A stretch of DNA of 64,000 nt. It comes from Aphrocallistes beatrix. Taxonomy: Eukaryota; Porifera; Hexactinellida; Sceptrulophora; Aphrocallistidae. Location: contig OY725499.1 of assembly GCA_963281255.1 (NCBI GenBank), positions 2,871,148 to 2,935,147 of the forward strand. Reading direction: 5' to 3'. How positions within the stretch are numbered: the stretch's first letter is position 1; every line of letters starts with the position of its first letter. The position numbers and the translations under genes were made by a program. Shown in pieces: positions 47,723 to 61,727 of this stretch. The notes beneath the pieces were generated by a model. The model did not search any database, had not been told where the DNA came from, and saw only the letters and a program-made list of their open reading frames with translations.

Positions 47723-48487
47723 TAAAACCCCAAAAAATCAAAAATTTATTTATTTATTTAGTAGAATTAGCCTCCTGAAATATAATTTCTTTACAAATTT
47801 ATCAAACTATTTTTTTATTGAAAGTTTGCTGTTCACGATAATCGTTAGAATCGTAGATGGTATTCGTACTCGCAAAGTATAGATTAATTAAATAATGAAA
47901 CATAATATCCGTCATTAGTTAGAAGTTGTATTGTCACTCTAGTATTACTTGATTTGACTACGTACGCATAGCGCAATCTCTTAGCTCAATGCAACGTCAT
48001 ACAATGCATAGTATATATTAGATAGATTGTATCATGAGTTGATGCTAAAAATGGAAACCGCTTGATATTAAGTATTACAATTCATTGCTTATTTTTGGTT
48101 TCTTTTACGTAGGTTATGTAGTTCAAATTTACAAGTAATCAAATGTTGCATCAGCTTCAATTTGAATCATGTATTAACTAGACAGTTTCATAACAGCAAG
48201 ATTTCATTTTTACCACAAATATAATGCGTAATATGGTAGTATGGCTTTTATCTAGTGTCATCATGATGGCATTGTTAATTAATTGTAATGTACGTATTAT
48301 AACAATTTAACTTTTTGGAATTGAAAGATTGAAAGATCTAGTAAAATAGAGGTTGAAATAATAATGTCAAATACCTATTTAATACAAGTTTCGTGAACCC
48401 TCGACATCATTAATTATTTTCTAAGAATTGTCGTTTTTAGAAAAATTGATTGAATTTCAGGTAATTCCTAGAATTTGACAATACAAC
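47723..48487. other. AT-rich unassigned spacer
   Basis: No gene and no element ends recognised. From about 48488 the sequence repeats the C-gene 3' flank (GTTAGTAAGTAACATGTCTC...). Confidence 0.4.
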
Positions 48488-48924
48488 TTTGTTAGTAAGT
48501 AACATGTCTCCGAAAATAAGAATACTCTATGTTTATATTTTGAATGTCAATAATTCAAATGTACTGTTATTATGAGGGGCATGCCTAATTTACGGGGCGG
48601 GATAGGACAGTCCCGTAAAATCTAGATGCCTAATTTACGGGACGGGACAGGACCATCTCGGAAAATCTAGGTACCTAATTTACGGGACGGGACGGGTTAA
48701 GATGCCTAATTTACGGGACGGGACGGGTCAAGATGCCTAATTTACGGGACGGGACGAGTTAAGATGCCTAATTTACGGGACGGGACAGGATCATTCCGGA
48801 AACTTTGTCAGTACATAATTTGCCGGACGGGACAGAAAAATACCTAATTATACAGTCGAGTCGATTCAAGGTATTGTGACATCGATTAATCGCGAAAAAT
48901 ACTTAAATCTCCAGGAATAGAATC

Positions 48925-49022
48925 AGGGGCGGTCACAAGAATTTTCTAAACCGGGGCAAGCGGAGAAACAAACTCGGGAAAATGACCCGGATGCCCCCCC
49001 CCCCCCCCTTGGGAACGCCCCT
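48925..49022. mobile_element. hAT-like MITE
   Basis: CAGGGGCGGTCACAAGAA ... TTGGGAACGCCCCTG, flanked by AATAGAAT and AGTAGAAT (7/8 match). Contains a run of about 15 C. Sits inside the Tigger-like element. Confidence 0.65.
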
Positions 49023-49158
49023 GAGTAGAATAGTTTTCATACATATAATTTAGTATTAAATACTAGTGGTTAATTGGGAATTCTGCTTAATCGGGACAAA
49101 GTATCACGACCCAATGTGTTCTGATTAAGCGGATTCATTGTACCCGAATAATTATATA

Positions 49159-49244
49159 CAGTGAAGATTGGATATAACGACGTACCATCGGGCAAGAGAA
49201 AAATGTCGTTATTTGCGATTTGTCGTTATATCCAATCTTCACTG
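49159..49244. mobile_element. 86 bp MITE, TIR CAGTGAAGATTGGATATAAC
   Basis: Perfect-looking terminal inverted repeats of 24-25 bp (CAGTGAAGATTGGATATAAC and inverse), TA on both sides. Almost entirely palindromic. Confidence 0.8.
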
Positions 49245-49416
49245 TAGTACATAACTATATTGTGAATTGTAGAATAAATATTGATATAATGAATAAAATA
49301 CATAGTTAATAGAATATACGTAGTCTAGTGAATAATGGGATGACTAAGTTTCACAATACACTGAATCGACTCGACTGTATAGTGAGGTATTTTTGTCCCG
49401 TCTCGCAAATTAAGTA

Positions 49417-49778
49417 CACTCGAACCTCCCTTATCCGGACCTCCGATATCCGGGCACCTCTCTCAACCGGGCAGCCCTTTCGACATTTAGTCACTATGCA
49501 TTGTCCTATTTTCAAGTCAATTATTAACCACAATTCCAGCAATCATTATCATGTAATATTATTTTTTGACATTAATATGTAATTGGTAAAACTGTGGGTT
49601 TTGCGTACTCGTATATTGTCTTGGTACGTAAATATTATAGAATAACCTCATGTGCATAGACATGTTTTCGAATTATCCGGGCAAATTATGTTATCCGGGC
49701 ACCCTCTGTTATCCGGGCACCCTCTGTTATCCGGGCACCCTCCGGTCCGGCACTGCCCGGATAAGAGAGGTTCGAATG
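49417..49778. mobile_element. Tigger-like MITE inside the right foldback arm
   Basis: CACTCGAACCTCCCTTATCC ... GGATAAGAGAGGTTCGAATG, TA flanks at 49415-49416 and 49779-49780. The left arm of the foldback reads through the same place without it (CAGTACATAATTTGCC, near 48810), an internal empty site. A threefold TTATCCGGGCACCCTC repeat is in its right part. Confidence 0.85.
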
Positions 49779-49979
49779 TACTGACAAAAGTTTTCCGGAA
49801 TGATTCTGTCCCGTCCCGTAAATTAGGCATCTTAACCTGTCCCGTCCCGTAAATTAGGCACCTTTTCTGTCCCGTCCCGTAAATTAGGCATCTTGACTCG
49901 TCCCGTCCCGTAAATTAGGCATGCCCTATTATGAGTTGTTTAGCTAACCTATATTAAATATTAATTAATTAAATCAGAT

Positions 49980-50364
49980 CATGGCCTACTTAAGTACTAC
50001 ATATAAGGCCTCACAGTAAATTACCGATTTTGGACTAGGAATGCGGTAGAATATGGTCAAACAAATACATGAGCTGCCTTAAATCAGGACACTTCTAACT
50101 TAGAAGTGCCTTTAAACCGGCTCTGAAAATAACTAAATTCGTCACAAATAAAACTTATTGCGCAATCATATGATGACTAATCAAAAATTAGTGACTGATA
50201 TGGGTACTTTGACACAATATCTATATGCCGGTAATACATTCCAAAGCTATAATGTGTGTGGTTAATGATTTAAGGCAGCTAATGTATTTGTTCGATCATC
50301 TTCTGCCGCATCCCTAGTTCAAAATCGGCAAGTTACTGTGAGGCCTTACGTATCGTAGGCCATG
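49980..50364. mobile_element. 385 bp palindromic MITE with 7-bp TSD and empty site
   Basis: Ends CATGGCCTAC and GTAGGCCATG, inner arms GGCCTCACAGTAAATTACCG and inverse. Flanked by ATCAGAT (49973-49979 and 50365-50371). The C2 flank reads AAATCAGATATATTC at 54144-54158, with one copy of the target. Confidence 0.85.
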
Positions 50365-50558
50365 ATCAGATATATTCCCTAGTTCGGTACTTTTAGCATG
50401 AATTGCTTGAGGATTAATCACCATATATAGTAGGATGCAAATACACGTTTATATACGAAATATGCAGCACAAACCACCAAATTAAGATGGTAGAAAAGTG
50501 GCTATGGTAAGGGTTCCAAGATACTAGATTGTGTCTTCAACTGGTAGTTATGGTAAAG

Positions 50559-51160
50559 CAGAGGTTCTTAACCGGGGTGAAATTTACCCCCAAAGGGGTA
50601 AATTTATTCATGACAAGGGGTAAATAGAAATATCTCTTAGAACAAGATTCATGACAAGGGGTAAATAGAAATGTCACTTAGAACAAGACGACAGGAAGAA
50701 ATTTGACTTTACGTACCAATTATTTCATTCAAATTGCAAATTATTGATGATTTTAAAATTAGCAACTTAGGTCCCTGTTTCTTCTCAAAAACCTTGGTTG
50801 CTGAATAGAAATCCCAATTTATCGTGAGCCTACGCAATTTTGCTACAAATTGATTTCTTTTCCTTCCATTTTCAGATTATAATTAGTATATCGAAGAAAA
50901 AGTATGACGAGTTTTACGTTCAGTTCGGATTTGATTTCGTACTTGTGGATGATGATAGACCAATGTATTTTTGCTTAAAAGTGTTGGGAAATGGTTCATG
51001 AAACCGTCCATTCTGAAGCAGCACCGACAATTATGTCACCGGATGGAAGCCAGCAATAATAACGAATACTTCAGGGAAAAAATGGCTCGGTTCCGCGCTG
51101 AAGGAACACTTTCAAAACATGTTTTTCTCCCCGAACGGAAGGTACTTAAGTAGCTCTTTT
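50559..51160 (+). pseudogene. hAT (BED zinc finger, ZBED-like) transposase fragment
   Basis: Begins with a hAT-type end (CAGAGGTTCTTAACCGGGG at 50559) and a short repeat of AGGGGTAAAT. From 50896 the plus strand reads KKYDEFYVQFGFDF, then after a frameshift near 50970 and an in-frame stop FMKPSILKQHRQLCH, EYFREKMARFRAEGTLSK. This is the BED-finger start of hAT proteins related to ZBED5/SCAND3 (the typical pattern is C-x2-C, N-x3-P-S-x-L-x-x-H). The CxxC is damaged and nothing of the catalytic part follows. Dead fragment. Confidence 0.75.
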
Positions 51161-51514
51161 TTTGAAAAACTTTGCAACTTTTCAAATCTTGATAGTATCT
51201 TCGATTCTAGTTATTTTACCTCTGCAAATCTAATCGAAAAATAGTACCTGCCGTACCGCGTCCTATAGCCATGGTAATAGCATTGTTTACTAACTATACA
51301 CTCCTGCAGAATTACTTATGTTGAATGGGATAGCATTTGACTTACAATTGTCGAATACGAGCATATTGAAAGTTCAATCACTCTTATGTTAGATATGATA
51401 TATATTACTATCTTCCAGTTATTATGCATTTACCTACATACAAGAGATACGTATAATATCTACAGCCATATATAACAGACGAAGAAATATATCTTTATTC
51501 AGACTATTAGCAGA

Positions 51515-53820
51515 ATGGATAAAGATCTTAAAAATTTAATCACCAATACTCTCATAGGTAGGTTTAATTTTATACTATAATTGGTTAAAACTCATAATTG
51601 TTGAGTCAGTGTATAACAACAAATGAGGCTGAGTGCATGAGTATGTATTGGTTTTTCTGATTTATGTTCAAATTTATGTGCCATAATAGCTTGCATTTCG
51701 TACATACTCCTACTCGAAATTTTAAATTCTACATTTTCTAAAATTATTGATGAGTAATGATATCTGTGGTGGGCCTAGAAAAAGTCTGTGATTGGTTTCG
51801 TAGCAGGTATGTATATATTATGGCACAGTAGCTAGCATGCTCCACTCATGGTGACAAACTTGGTTTTGTTGAAGAATTTCTGTTTATTTCAAAAACAAAA
51901 TGTAAATTAAGAATGATGGAAATTTTTGCTTTCGTTGTTGTAAAAAACTTTTCTATAGAAGGTCTCTTCTTTGTCGAAAAGATTGGAGAAAAGCTATTAA
52001 ATGATGAACTCAACATAGAACATAAAGGTATCATCAAATATTTTACAAAACTTTTATCCATCCTCGAAAAGACACAACCACTGTGTAGCCATCTGAATAC
52101 AGAATTAACTGAAAGCCTCCCACTGACTGATCACAATGAAAAATGGAACATAAAGACTAAAAATGAAGTGACAAACAGGTCTATCTCTATACTATTATAT
52201 TTTGTTTTACATCAGTATAGGATCATGGACCAGCATAACAGTACGAAGAAAATATTGATGGTGCACATCTACTCACTATAAAAAGATCCTACATTCGAAA
52301 TTTTGTAAAAATCAGACTGTTAGATTTCGAAGTAGCGCGCGTACGGACATACATACAGACATACATAGAACAGATGTAGCACGCCGTTCTTGCCATAAGG
52401 ACATCTCCTACAGGGACACTAAAACAATGTCTCTAACTGAATTAACATTAACATCTCAGCAGGTGATATATGTTAATGTTAATTCAGTTAGAGACATTGT
52501 TTTAGTGTCCCTGTAGGAGACGTTCTTATGGCAAGAACGGCGTGCTGCATCTGTTCAATGTATGTCTGTATGTCCGTACGCGCACTACTTCGAAATCTAA
52601 CAGTCTGATTTTTACAAATTTTCGAATGTAGGATCTTTTTATAGTGAGTATATGTGCACCATCAAATTTTTTTCGCACTGTTATACTGGTCCATGATCCT
52701 ATAGAATAGTATAGGATGCATATGCTAAAATGAATACTGGTGTCCGGCCGTCAGTCCTGTGGGTACAACATATTCGTTAGCTCGCGCCACACAAGGGCGC
52801 AAATCGCGCTTGTAATTAATTATTCTTCACCATTTTTCAATGAGTTGGTCAACTTATAATGGCGCAACATAAAATATTGCATCATCATCATCCCCAAAAA
52901 TGGGAGGTATATTATTCCCATCCCGTCTGTGAAGGACTTTCTCTTATTAATTAATTATGTTTTCTAACAGAAAACCTGAGTCTTTACCGACAATGAAATC
53001 TGCTGACGGCTATTTGATTCTTGAGGAAAAACAAACCTGCTTCACAATGCAGTCTGATCTTCCATCATACCGATACATCCGGTTGTGCATATCAGTCAAT
53101 AACAACTTCAAAGGAATGTATTACTGCGTTTTGGAAAAAACAGTCATCCTGTTCGGCTTAGAACTGAATAATCTTCCTCCTGAATACGTAATTCCTCTTG
53201 AAAATTATGAAATAAGTGAAGAAATGGGAACTATTATAACAATTAATAATATCAATAGCGAGTTAGAAATTGCAATGCAATTCGAATTAGAAAGTGAATG
53301 CCAGTCTTGGCTAAAATCCATACTGAATGCTCAGGCCTCGATCTATTCTTACATACCCATTCGATTGCAAGAAAAAGGAGATAATTCACCACCAGAAAAT
53401 GTGCCCCACTCACCTCCCATTGTAATCGAACCACCTGAATTGCCTCCCAAATTATCGGATTTAAAGAAAACTTATTCGAAAACTTGTGGAATTTCCAAAT
53501 CACGAAGTTGTTCTAATATTGAAGACGAAATAGAACATTTTGTTTATAGTAAAGAGAGACCTCTCCCCCCGCCCCCCCTCAATAGACCTCACTTCAAACA
53601 ACAAATCGATGTGAATGAGTATGTAGTAAATACATTAGAAGAATCCAACTCAGAAAATACAGATTTCATAGAAACAGATTCTCTAAAATTGAAACAATTT
53701 GGACAGAGAGTTCACAATATTGTTCAACCTCCCAAAATGAAGAGACCAGGACGTGTGCCTAATGTTGTGCCTAAGTCGCCAATGAGTAGTGTTCAAGAAA
53801 ATAAGAACAAAACGAAATAA
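51515..53820 (+). CDS. C2: PH-like/proline-rich adaptor paralogue, 370 aa
   Basis: Exons 51515-51557, 51959-52178 and 52971-53820, phases 1 and 2. Sister of C1. The PH-like domain differs by one residue (Lys to Asn in LENYEIS) and YSYIPIRLQ is unchanged. Exons 1 and 2 differ at about seven residues (among them Asp/Gly, Ser/Tyr, Asp/His and Lys/Glu) with two silent changes. In the tail, an in-frame deletion of about 40 residues brings YSKERPLPPPP together, and several substitutions surround it. Both SH3-ligand motifs (PPELPPK, RPLPPPPLNRP) are retained. Intron 2 holds a large perfect-looking inverted repeat. Upstream TATA-like AGCCATATATAAC. Confidence 0.85.
52217..52703. repeat. About 235-bp-arm inverted repeat in C2 intron 2
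   Basis: TATAGGATCATGGACCAGCA at the left, inverse TATACTGGTCCATGATCCTATA at the right; arms highly complementary with a loop of roughly 16 nt near 52,460 (ATCTCAGCAGGTGATA). Transcribed as part of the C2 pre-mRNA it would form a long hairpin. C1 intron 2 has only the loop and part of one arm; 13,560-13,730 has another fragment. Confidence 0.85.
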
Positions 53821-55090
53821 AAAAAGAGGGATATCTGAATGTAATCCTTTTAGTTCCTAATTCTAAAACGGAAATATCCTAGGGCTATCAGTGATAAAAG
53901 AACTTCACTCAACGGCTCACCATTCGCCAGATACTTATATTAACTTCGGAAAATATCGATGCCCTCAAGATTAGTTTAAATTTATTAGTCCTAAGACCAA
54001 AGTTGTGTGTATATATTAACTGTTAGTAAGTAACATGTCTCCGAAAATAAGAATACTCTATGTTTATATTTAGAATGTCAATAATTTAAATGTACTGTTA
54101 TTATGAGTTGTTTAGCTAACCTAAAAATGTTAATTAATTAATTAAATCAGATATATTCTCTAGTTCTGTACTTATGGCAGGAATTGCTACTTGAGAATTA
54201 ATCACCACATATAGTAGGAATGCAAATACACGCTTATATTGCAAAATATACTGCATAAACCACTAAATTAAGATGGTAGGAAAGTGGGACATGGAAAGGG
54301 TTCCAAGATTCTTAATTATCGCAGGCATTTTTGAATTTTTAAAGCTTGCCTGTATAAATTCATGTTACCAGCAGTTTCCCAGCCCAAAGCATTGATTATG
54401 ACACTACGAGCTATCGCATAGACTCTAGAGCATATCATTTGGGGATAGTCAGTCTGGGGCATTGAATAGTGTAAATGTGTACACGATACAACATAGAATC
54501 GGTGTTCGTACCCAGGACACTCTGGTGACGAAATATTGTTAATATTGACAAAAAGGACAACTTCATGCATTCATTCAAGACAGGGCTCTCAACTTCCATG
54601 ATCTCGAAAATTTGCAGATCTACTACTAATTCCTCAAAATTAGAAGTAGAAATAGTGCATTTCTGAACAAGTCTACTACATGTATTAAGAATTGCTGTAA
54701 GTTAATTGAATAATCAAGTTCTTTTAGACTCCTCCTTTTTTCAAACCTAGTTCCGCCTCTGATGCAATGCACACATTACTTAATATATTGCAGATGGTTT
54801 CAAAATGGATTTACGGAACTACGCAATGCTACCTTCAGCACTTAATTCATGTTAGCATCCCATAGGATAGAATTTCAAGTTATTATGATAACTTATTGCA
54901 TCATATTATCTGATTGTAACATTGCTCTCGTAATATACAGCATACGTATATGTAGTGTGTTTCCCAATAAAATATTCTAAAAGTAGTGATAATATTTGAG
55001 TGAATGTTTTGGGGCATTTTATACGAGGAATTGTATACCGTACAATAAATTTCAACCTGTAGTATGTAAGAACATTGAGATGTGAAAACG
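53821..55090. other. C2 3' flank, empty sites, and unassigned spacer
   Basis: 53821-54310 matches the C1 3' flank and preserves the two empty target sites (54099-54107, 54146-54152). 54,310-55,090 shows no gene; short open frames have no recognisable content. Confidence 0.5.
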
Positions 55091-55095
55091 ATATT

Positions 55096-55205
55096 ATCCT
55101 TACTATTAAAACTTGATTAATATTTATTTGTATACAAGCGCGCTTAGCTTGTTTGCGCTGTGGGGCTGGCGGACACTTTGTGTCCGCCGGAGGCGCCCTT
55201 CGGGA
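55096..55205. repeat. Helitron-like head joined to the GC-rich hairpin module
   Basis: TCCTTACTATTAAAACTTGA at 55096, followed 35 bp later by TATACAAGCGCGCTTAGCTT, then GGCGGACACTTTGTGTCCGCC and GGCGCCCTTCGGGAG. This is the only place where head and module are directly joined, and it suggests the module belongs to a rolling-circle-like element. Confidence 0.55.
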
Positions 55206-55410
55206 GTCTGGGCTCACATTGATTAATTATAAGGGAGGTAACATCTCTAAATGTATCTATCTTACTGTTATAATCGATATCACTCGAAAAATCACAAAAT
55301 TTGTCAATTTAAAAATTTTTATGCGTAATGATGACGTCATAATAGTGATGAGTCCTGTCACGCAGCGAAAATGTAGTTACACGTGTAGCAACATATGTAG
55401 CTACATATGT

Positions 55411-55620
55411 TGAAATTTTAATAGAATGTGTATATTAATATATCTCACATATGATGCAACTATCATAAAAGTCGTGTAGCAACACGTGTAGCAACATATG
55501 TAGCTACATAGGTAGCTACACGTGTAGCTACATATGTAGTTACACGTGTAGCTACACGACTTTTATGATAGTTGCATCATATGTGAGATATATTAATATA
55601 CACATTCTATTAAAATTTCA
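55411..55620. repeat. 70-bp-arm palindrome with self-complementary 70-bp loop
   Basis: Arms 55411-55480 and 55551-55620 are exact or near-exact inverses (GATGCAACTATCATAAAAGT and ACTTTTATGATAGTTGCATC). The loop between consists of alternating ACGTGTAGC and ACATATGTAGC motifs, themselves palindromic; more copies lie at 55,375-55,410. A part of the arm sequence also occurs at 18,510-18,570. Confidence 0.85.
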
Positions 55621-55710
55621 GCCTTCTATCACCTAAAATGGCTGAGTTATGTTCAAAGAAACTTGTAACTTTTTTTGAGATATATGAAGGTGGTTTTATA
55701 TTAGCTAATA

Positions 55711-56480
55711 CAGGGTGGCTCATAAGTTCTGATACAAGCTTCATTAGGTATAAAATTTTTATACTCAAACAATCTTAGTTATTATGGTCTTTAGAGATCG
55801 TAATTCGAATATTTTCAATGATTTTAAAAGACTTTTCGAGTCCAAGAGCTGGAACTGTGTTTTGTAGGGTGAATTTTATGGAGAAAAAATGTGTCCTGGC
55901 ACGCAGCGAAAATCGAGAATCAAGGTCACTGCTTCTGTAAAAAATGTCTTCATAATCGATGTTCTATGACGATTTAACACCAGATACCTTTTATCCACCA
56001 TGGAATTATTTCATAAATCCATTGGATTCATTATCAGAAACGAGAGAAAGTTATAATTTCACTAGATCAAATTAGGTACATTTAGCAAAATCACCCAAAA
56101 TTGCACTTTTTTTCACATCACCAAAAATCTGATCCAATTGGTTCTCAATATGTACTGATATAAACATCCTTTAATTCTACAAATTTAGAGTGTTCGAGGG
56201 AAATGTGTGAGCTAATTTTTCCTTGAATTTGAAGACTCTAGAAAGATCATTCGAAAAGCAGTGGGCCCTGATTCTCAATTTTCGCTGCGTGCTAGGACAC
56301 ATTTTTTCCCCATAAAAATCACCATACAAAACACACTTCCAGGTCTTAAACTGGAAAGATCTTTTAAAATCATTGAGAATATTCGAATTACGATCTCTAA
56401 ATATCATAATAACTAAGATTGTTCGAGTCTAAGAAATTTTATACCTAATGAAGCTTGGCACAGAACTTAAGAGCCACCCT
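55711..56480. mobile_element. Palindromic MITE related to 8506-9032
   Basis: CAGGGTGGCTCATAAGTTCT at the left after TA, GAGCCACCCT at the right; the last bases of the right end are missing. Arms match the 8506-9032 element; the interior (about 55,945-56,210) is longer and different. Confidence 0.75.
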
Positions 56481-56483
56481 CAT

Positions 56484-56632
56484 AAGTAATACATTTTAAT
56501 GGGCTAAAATCTACCGGTTTGGAGACATTTGTGGAAAGAGTTGGGATCAGTCTTTGTATTGAAGTTATTAATGGTCTCAACTGTTTCCACCAATATCTCC
56601 GAACCAGTAGATTTTAGCCCATTAAAATGTAT
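56484..56632. mobile_element. 149 bp MITE with about 43-bp inverted ends
   Basis: AATACATTTTAATGGGCTAA at the left, TTAGCCCATTAAAATGTATT at the right, arms of about 43 bp, TTT/GGT-rich centre. Sits directly against the preceding element. Confidence 0.75.
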
Positions 56633-56681
56633 TATTAGCTGAGTGCGAAGCGCGCTTGTTTGATATATCAAATATAAAGTA

Positions 56682-57209
56682 CGAGGGGGTATCGTAAAGT
56701 TTTAATTATTAACATGAAGCAAAGGAGACAGAAACTTCATCTAGTTTTGGTACTTAAGACTTCTCTACATAGTCACCGTCCAGAGTCACACATTTCTCCC
56801 ACCGTTTCTTGATCTTCCGCAGGCCGTCATTGAAGAAGTCCTCAGATTGCATTGAAAACTGTTCTACCCTTGAATGACCTAATCTGTGTCATCAAATCGT
56901 GGAAATCCCATTTCCACTCACAACAGTGTCATACGACGGGCGCAATCATCACCATAGACAGCCTTCATTTCTTCATGGATTTTCCAGGCACTGTAACCCT
57001 TCAAATGCAGGAACTTAATCACGCTGCGAGACTCAATCTTCTCCATCTTGCAGGTTACTGAAATCTAGCGTCATCAGTTAAAAAAGTAAAAGAAGTTAAA
57101 AGAACATTTTCGCACCTGTGCATAAGGACCAGTGACTACACTGACAAAATGTCATCGACATAGCTCAATAACCTCCGGGTGATAATTAAAACTTTACGAT
57201 ATCCCCTCG
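56682..57209 (-). mobile_element. Deleted mariner element retaining both ends of its transposase
   Basis: TIRs of about 29 bp (CGAGGGGGTATCGTAAAGTT and inverse AACTTTACGATATCCCCTCG), TA flanks. On the minus strand ATG at 57046 starts MEKIESRSVIKFLHLKGYSA, the mariner helix-turn-helix, continuing to about 56,915. Near the other end IKKRWEKCVTLDGDYVEKS and stop (about 56,754-56,830) is the mariner C-terminus. The catalytic middle with the DD(34)D residues is missing. Inactive by itself but a possible substrate for a full-length relative. Confidence 0.88.
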
Positions 57210-57477
57210 TATCTCTACTCTTTGATTGTAAATCTATCAAATATATGCCATCTTTAATAAGTGGAATATTTGCAGTTAGTAAAATACATTTGTTTTCGTA
57301 TTTTACGTATGCATCCCGATTCGCATAGTAAAACCCAAATAAGTAACAAATAAATTGCAAGTAAAGTGATGCCAATGTGTAATTCCTATTTCGAGCGCTA
57401 AGTAGGAATATTCAAAAAATATTTCAACTTTGTTGCGTCAAGTAGGAATTTGGCGCAGAACATCTAAAGCAAAATAT
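57210..57477. repeat. Dispersed AGGAATATTCCTACTT-type repeat
   Basis: Segments TAGTAAAATACATTTGTTTTCG and TTCAACTTTGTTGCGTCAAG recur around 60,260-60,390 and in part at 59,705-59,750, here next to the mariner copy. No gene. Confidence 0.5.
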
Positions 57478-57691
57478 GGGCATGCCTATTTTCCGGGACG
57501 GGACCATCCCGGAAATTAGGCTTCTTAACCCGTCCCGTCCCGGAAATTAGGTATCCAAACTCGTCCCATCCCGGAAATTAAGTACCTTTTCTGTCCCGTC
57601 CCGGAGATTAGGCATCTTGACTCGTCCCGTCCCGAAAATTAGGTACCTAGATTTTTGGGATGGTCTCTCCCGTCCCGGAAATTAGGCATGC
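57478..57691. mobile_element. Short foldback element related to 48577-49926
   Basis: Starts GGGCATGCCTATTTTCCGGG and ends CCCGGAAATTAGGCATGC, with inverted tandem subrepeats of TCCCGTCCCGGAAATTAGG. About 214 bp. I see no target duplication. Confidence 0.7.
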
Positions 57692-57714
57692 ATTTAGGAT
57701 AATTGTGTAATGGG

Positions 57715-57837
57715 TGTCGGATAAAAAAACATGGAAAATTGGTTCATTGCTGGACCAATATTTTCAGCATAGGACCAATTTTCCATGCAAAAATTGGTCC
57801 CCCGGACCAATTTTTTCGCGGACCAAAATTTTCCGAC
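57715..57837. mobile_element. TGTCGG...CCGACA element with GGACCAATTTTCC repeats
   Basis: Small relative of the insertion at 12083-13008: the same GGACCAAAATTTTCC and TGGAAAATTGGT subrepeats, ends TGT and ACA. Target duplication not evident. Confidence 0.6.
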
Positions 57838-58134
57838 AAAAAGGTCCATCATTAACATCTAGGTATAACTTATTTCATCTACTCATCTTTTTTTTTTTAA
57901 AAAAATAGCTTCAGAGAAAGATTACATGTATAAAGTAGGTGGATAATTGGCAACTATAATCGAAAAACTAAAAATATCCCTCCCTAGAAACCGCCACTTT
58001 CTCACTTCGGTCCCTATGATGAATGTAATAAAAGAAATGGTGAAATAATTAACAAATTTGTAGAAAATTAGAAAATTCCTTTGATTATCTACGTATTTAG
58101 ATAACCATCTAATACGTAAAGTAAAATGCTCACT

Positions 58135-61727
<3,593 letters not shown>

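Larger units (their letters stand above)
48853..49377. mobile_element. Tigger-like element in the foldback loop
   Basis: CAGTCGAGTCGATTCA at the left and TGAATCGACTCGACTG at the right, TA flanks. It carries remnants of the ATTAAGCGG family and two smaller elements. Confidence 0.65.
48577..49926. mobile_element. 1,350 bp foldback element, 9-bp TSD (MULE-like), with nested insertions
   Basis: Left end GGGCATGCCTAATTTACGGG, right end CCCGTAAATTAGGCATGCCC, each arm being several tandem copies of GATGCCTAATTTACGGGACG. Flanked by TATTATGAG at 48568-48576 and 49927-49935; the C2 flank has a single TATTATGAG at 54099-54107 as empty site. Nine-base target duplication and long subrepeat-bearing arms fit Mutator-like foldback elements. 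The loop contains further elements (48853-49377, 48925-49022, 49159-49244), and the right arm contains 49417-49778. No transposase. Confidence 0.85.
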
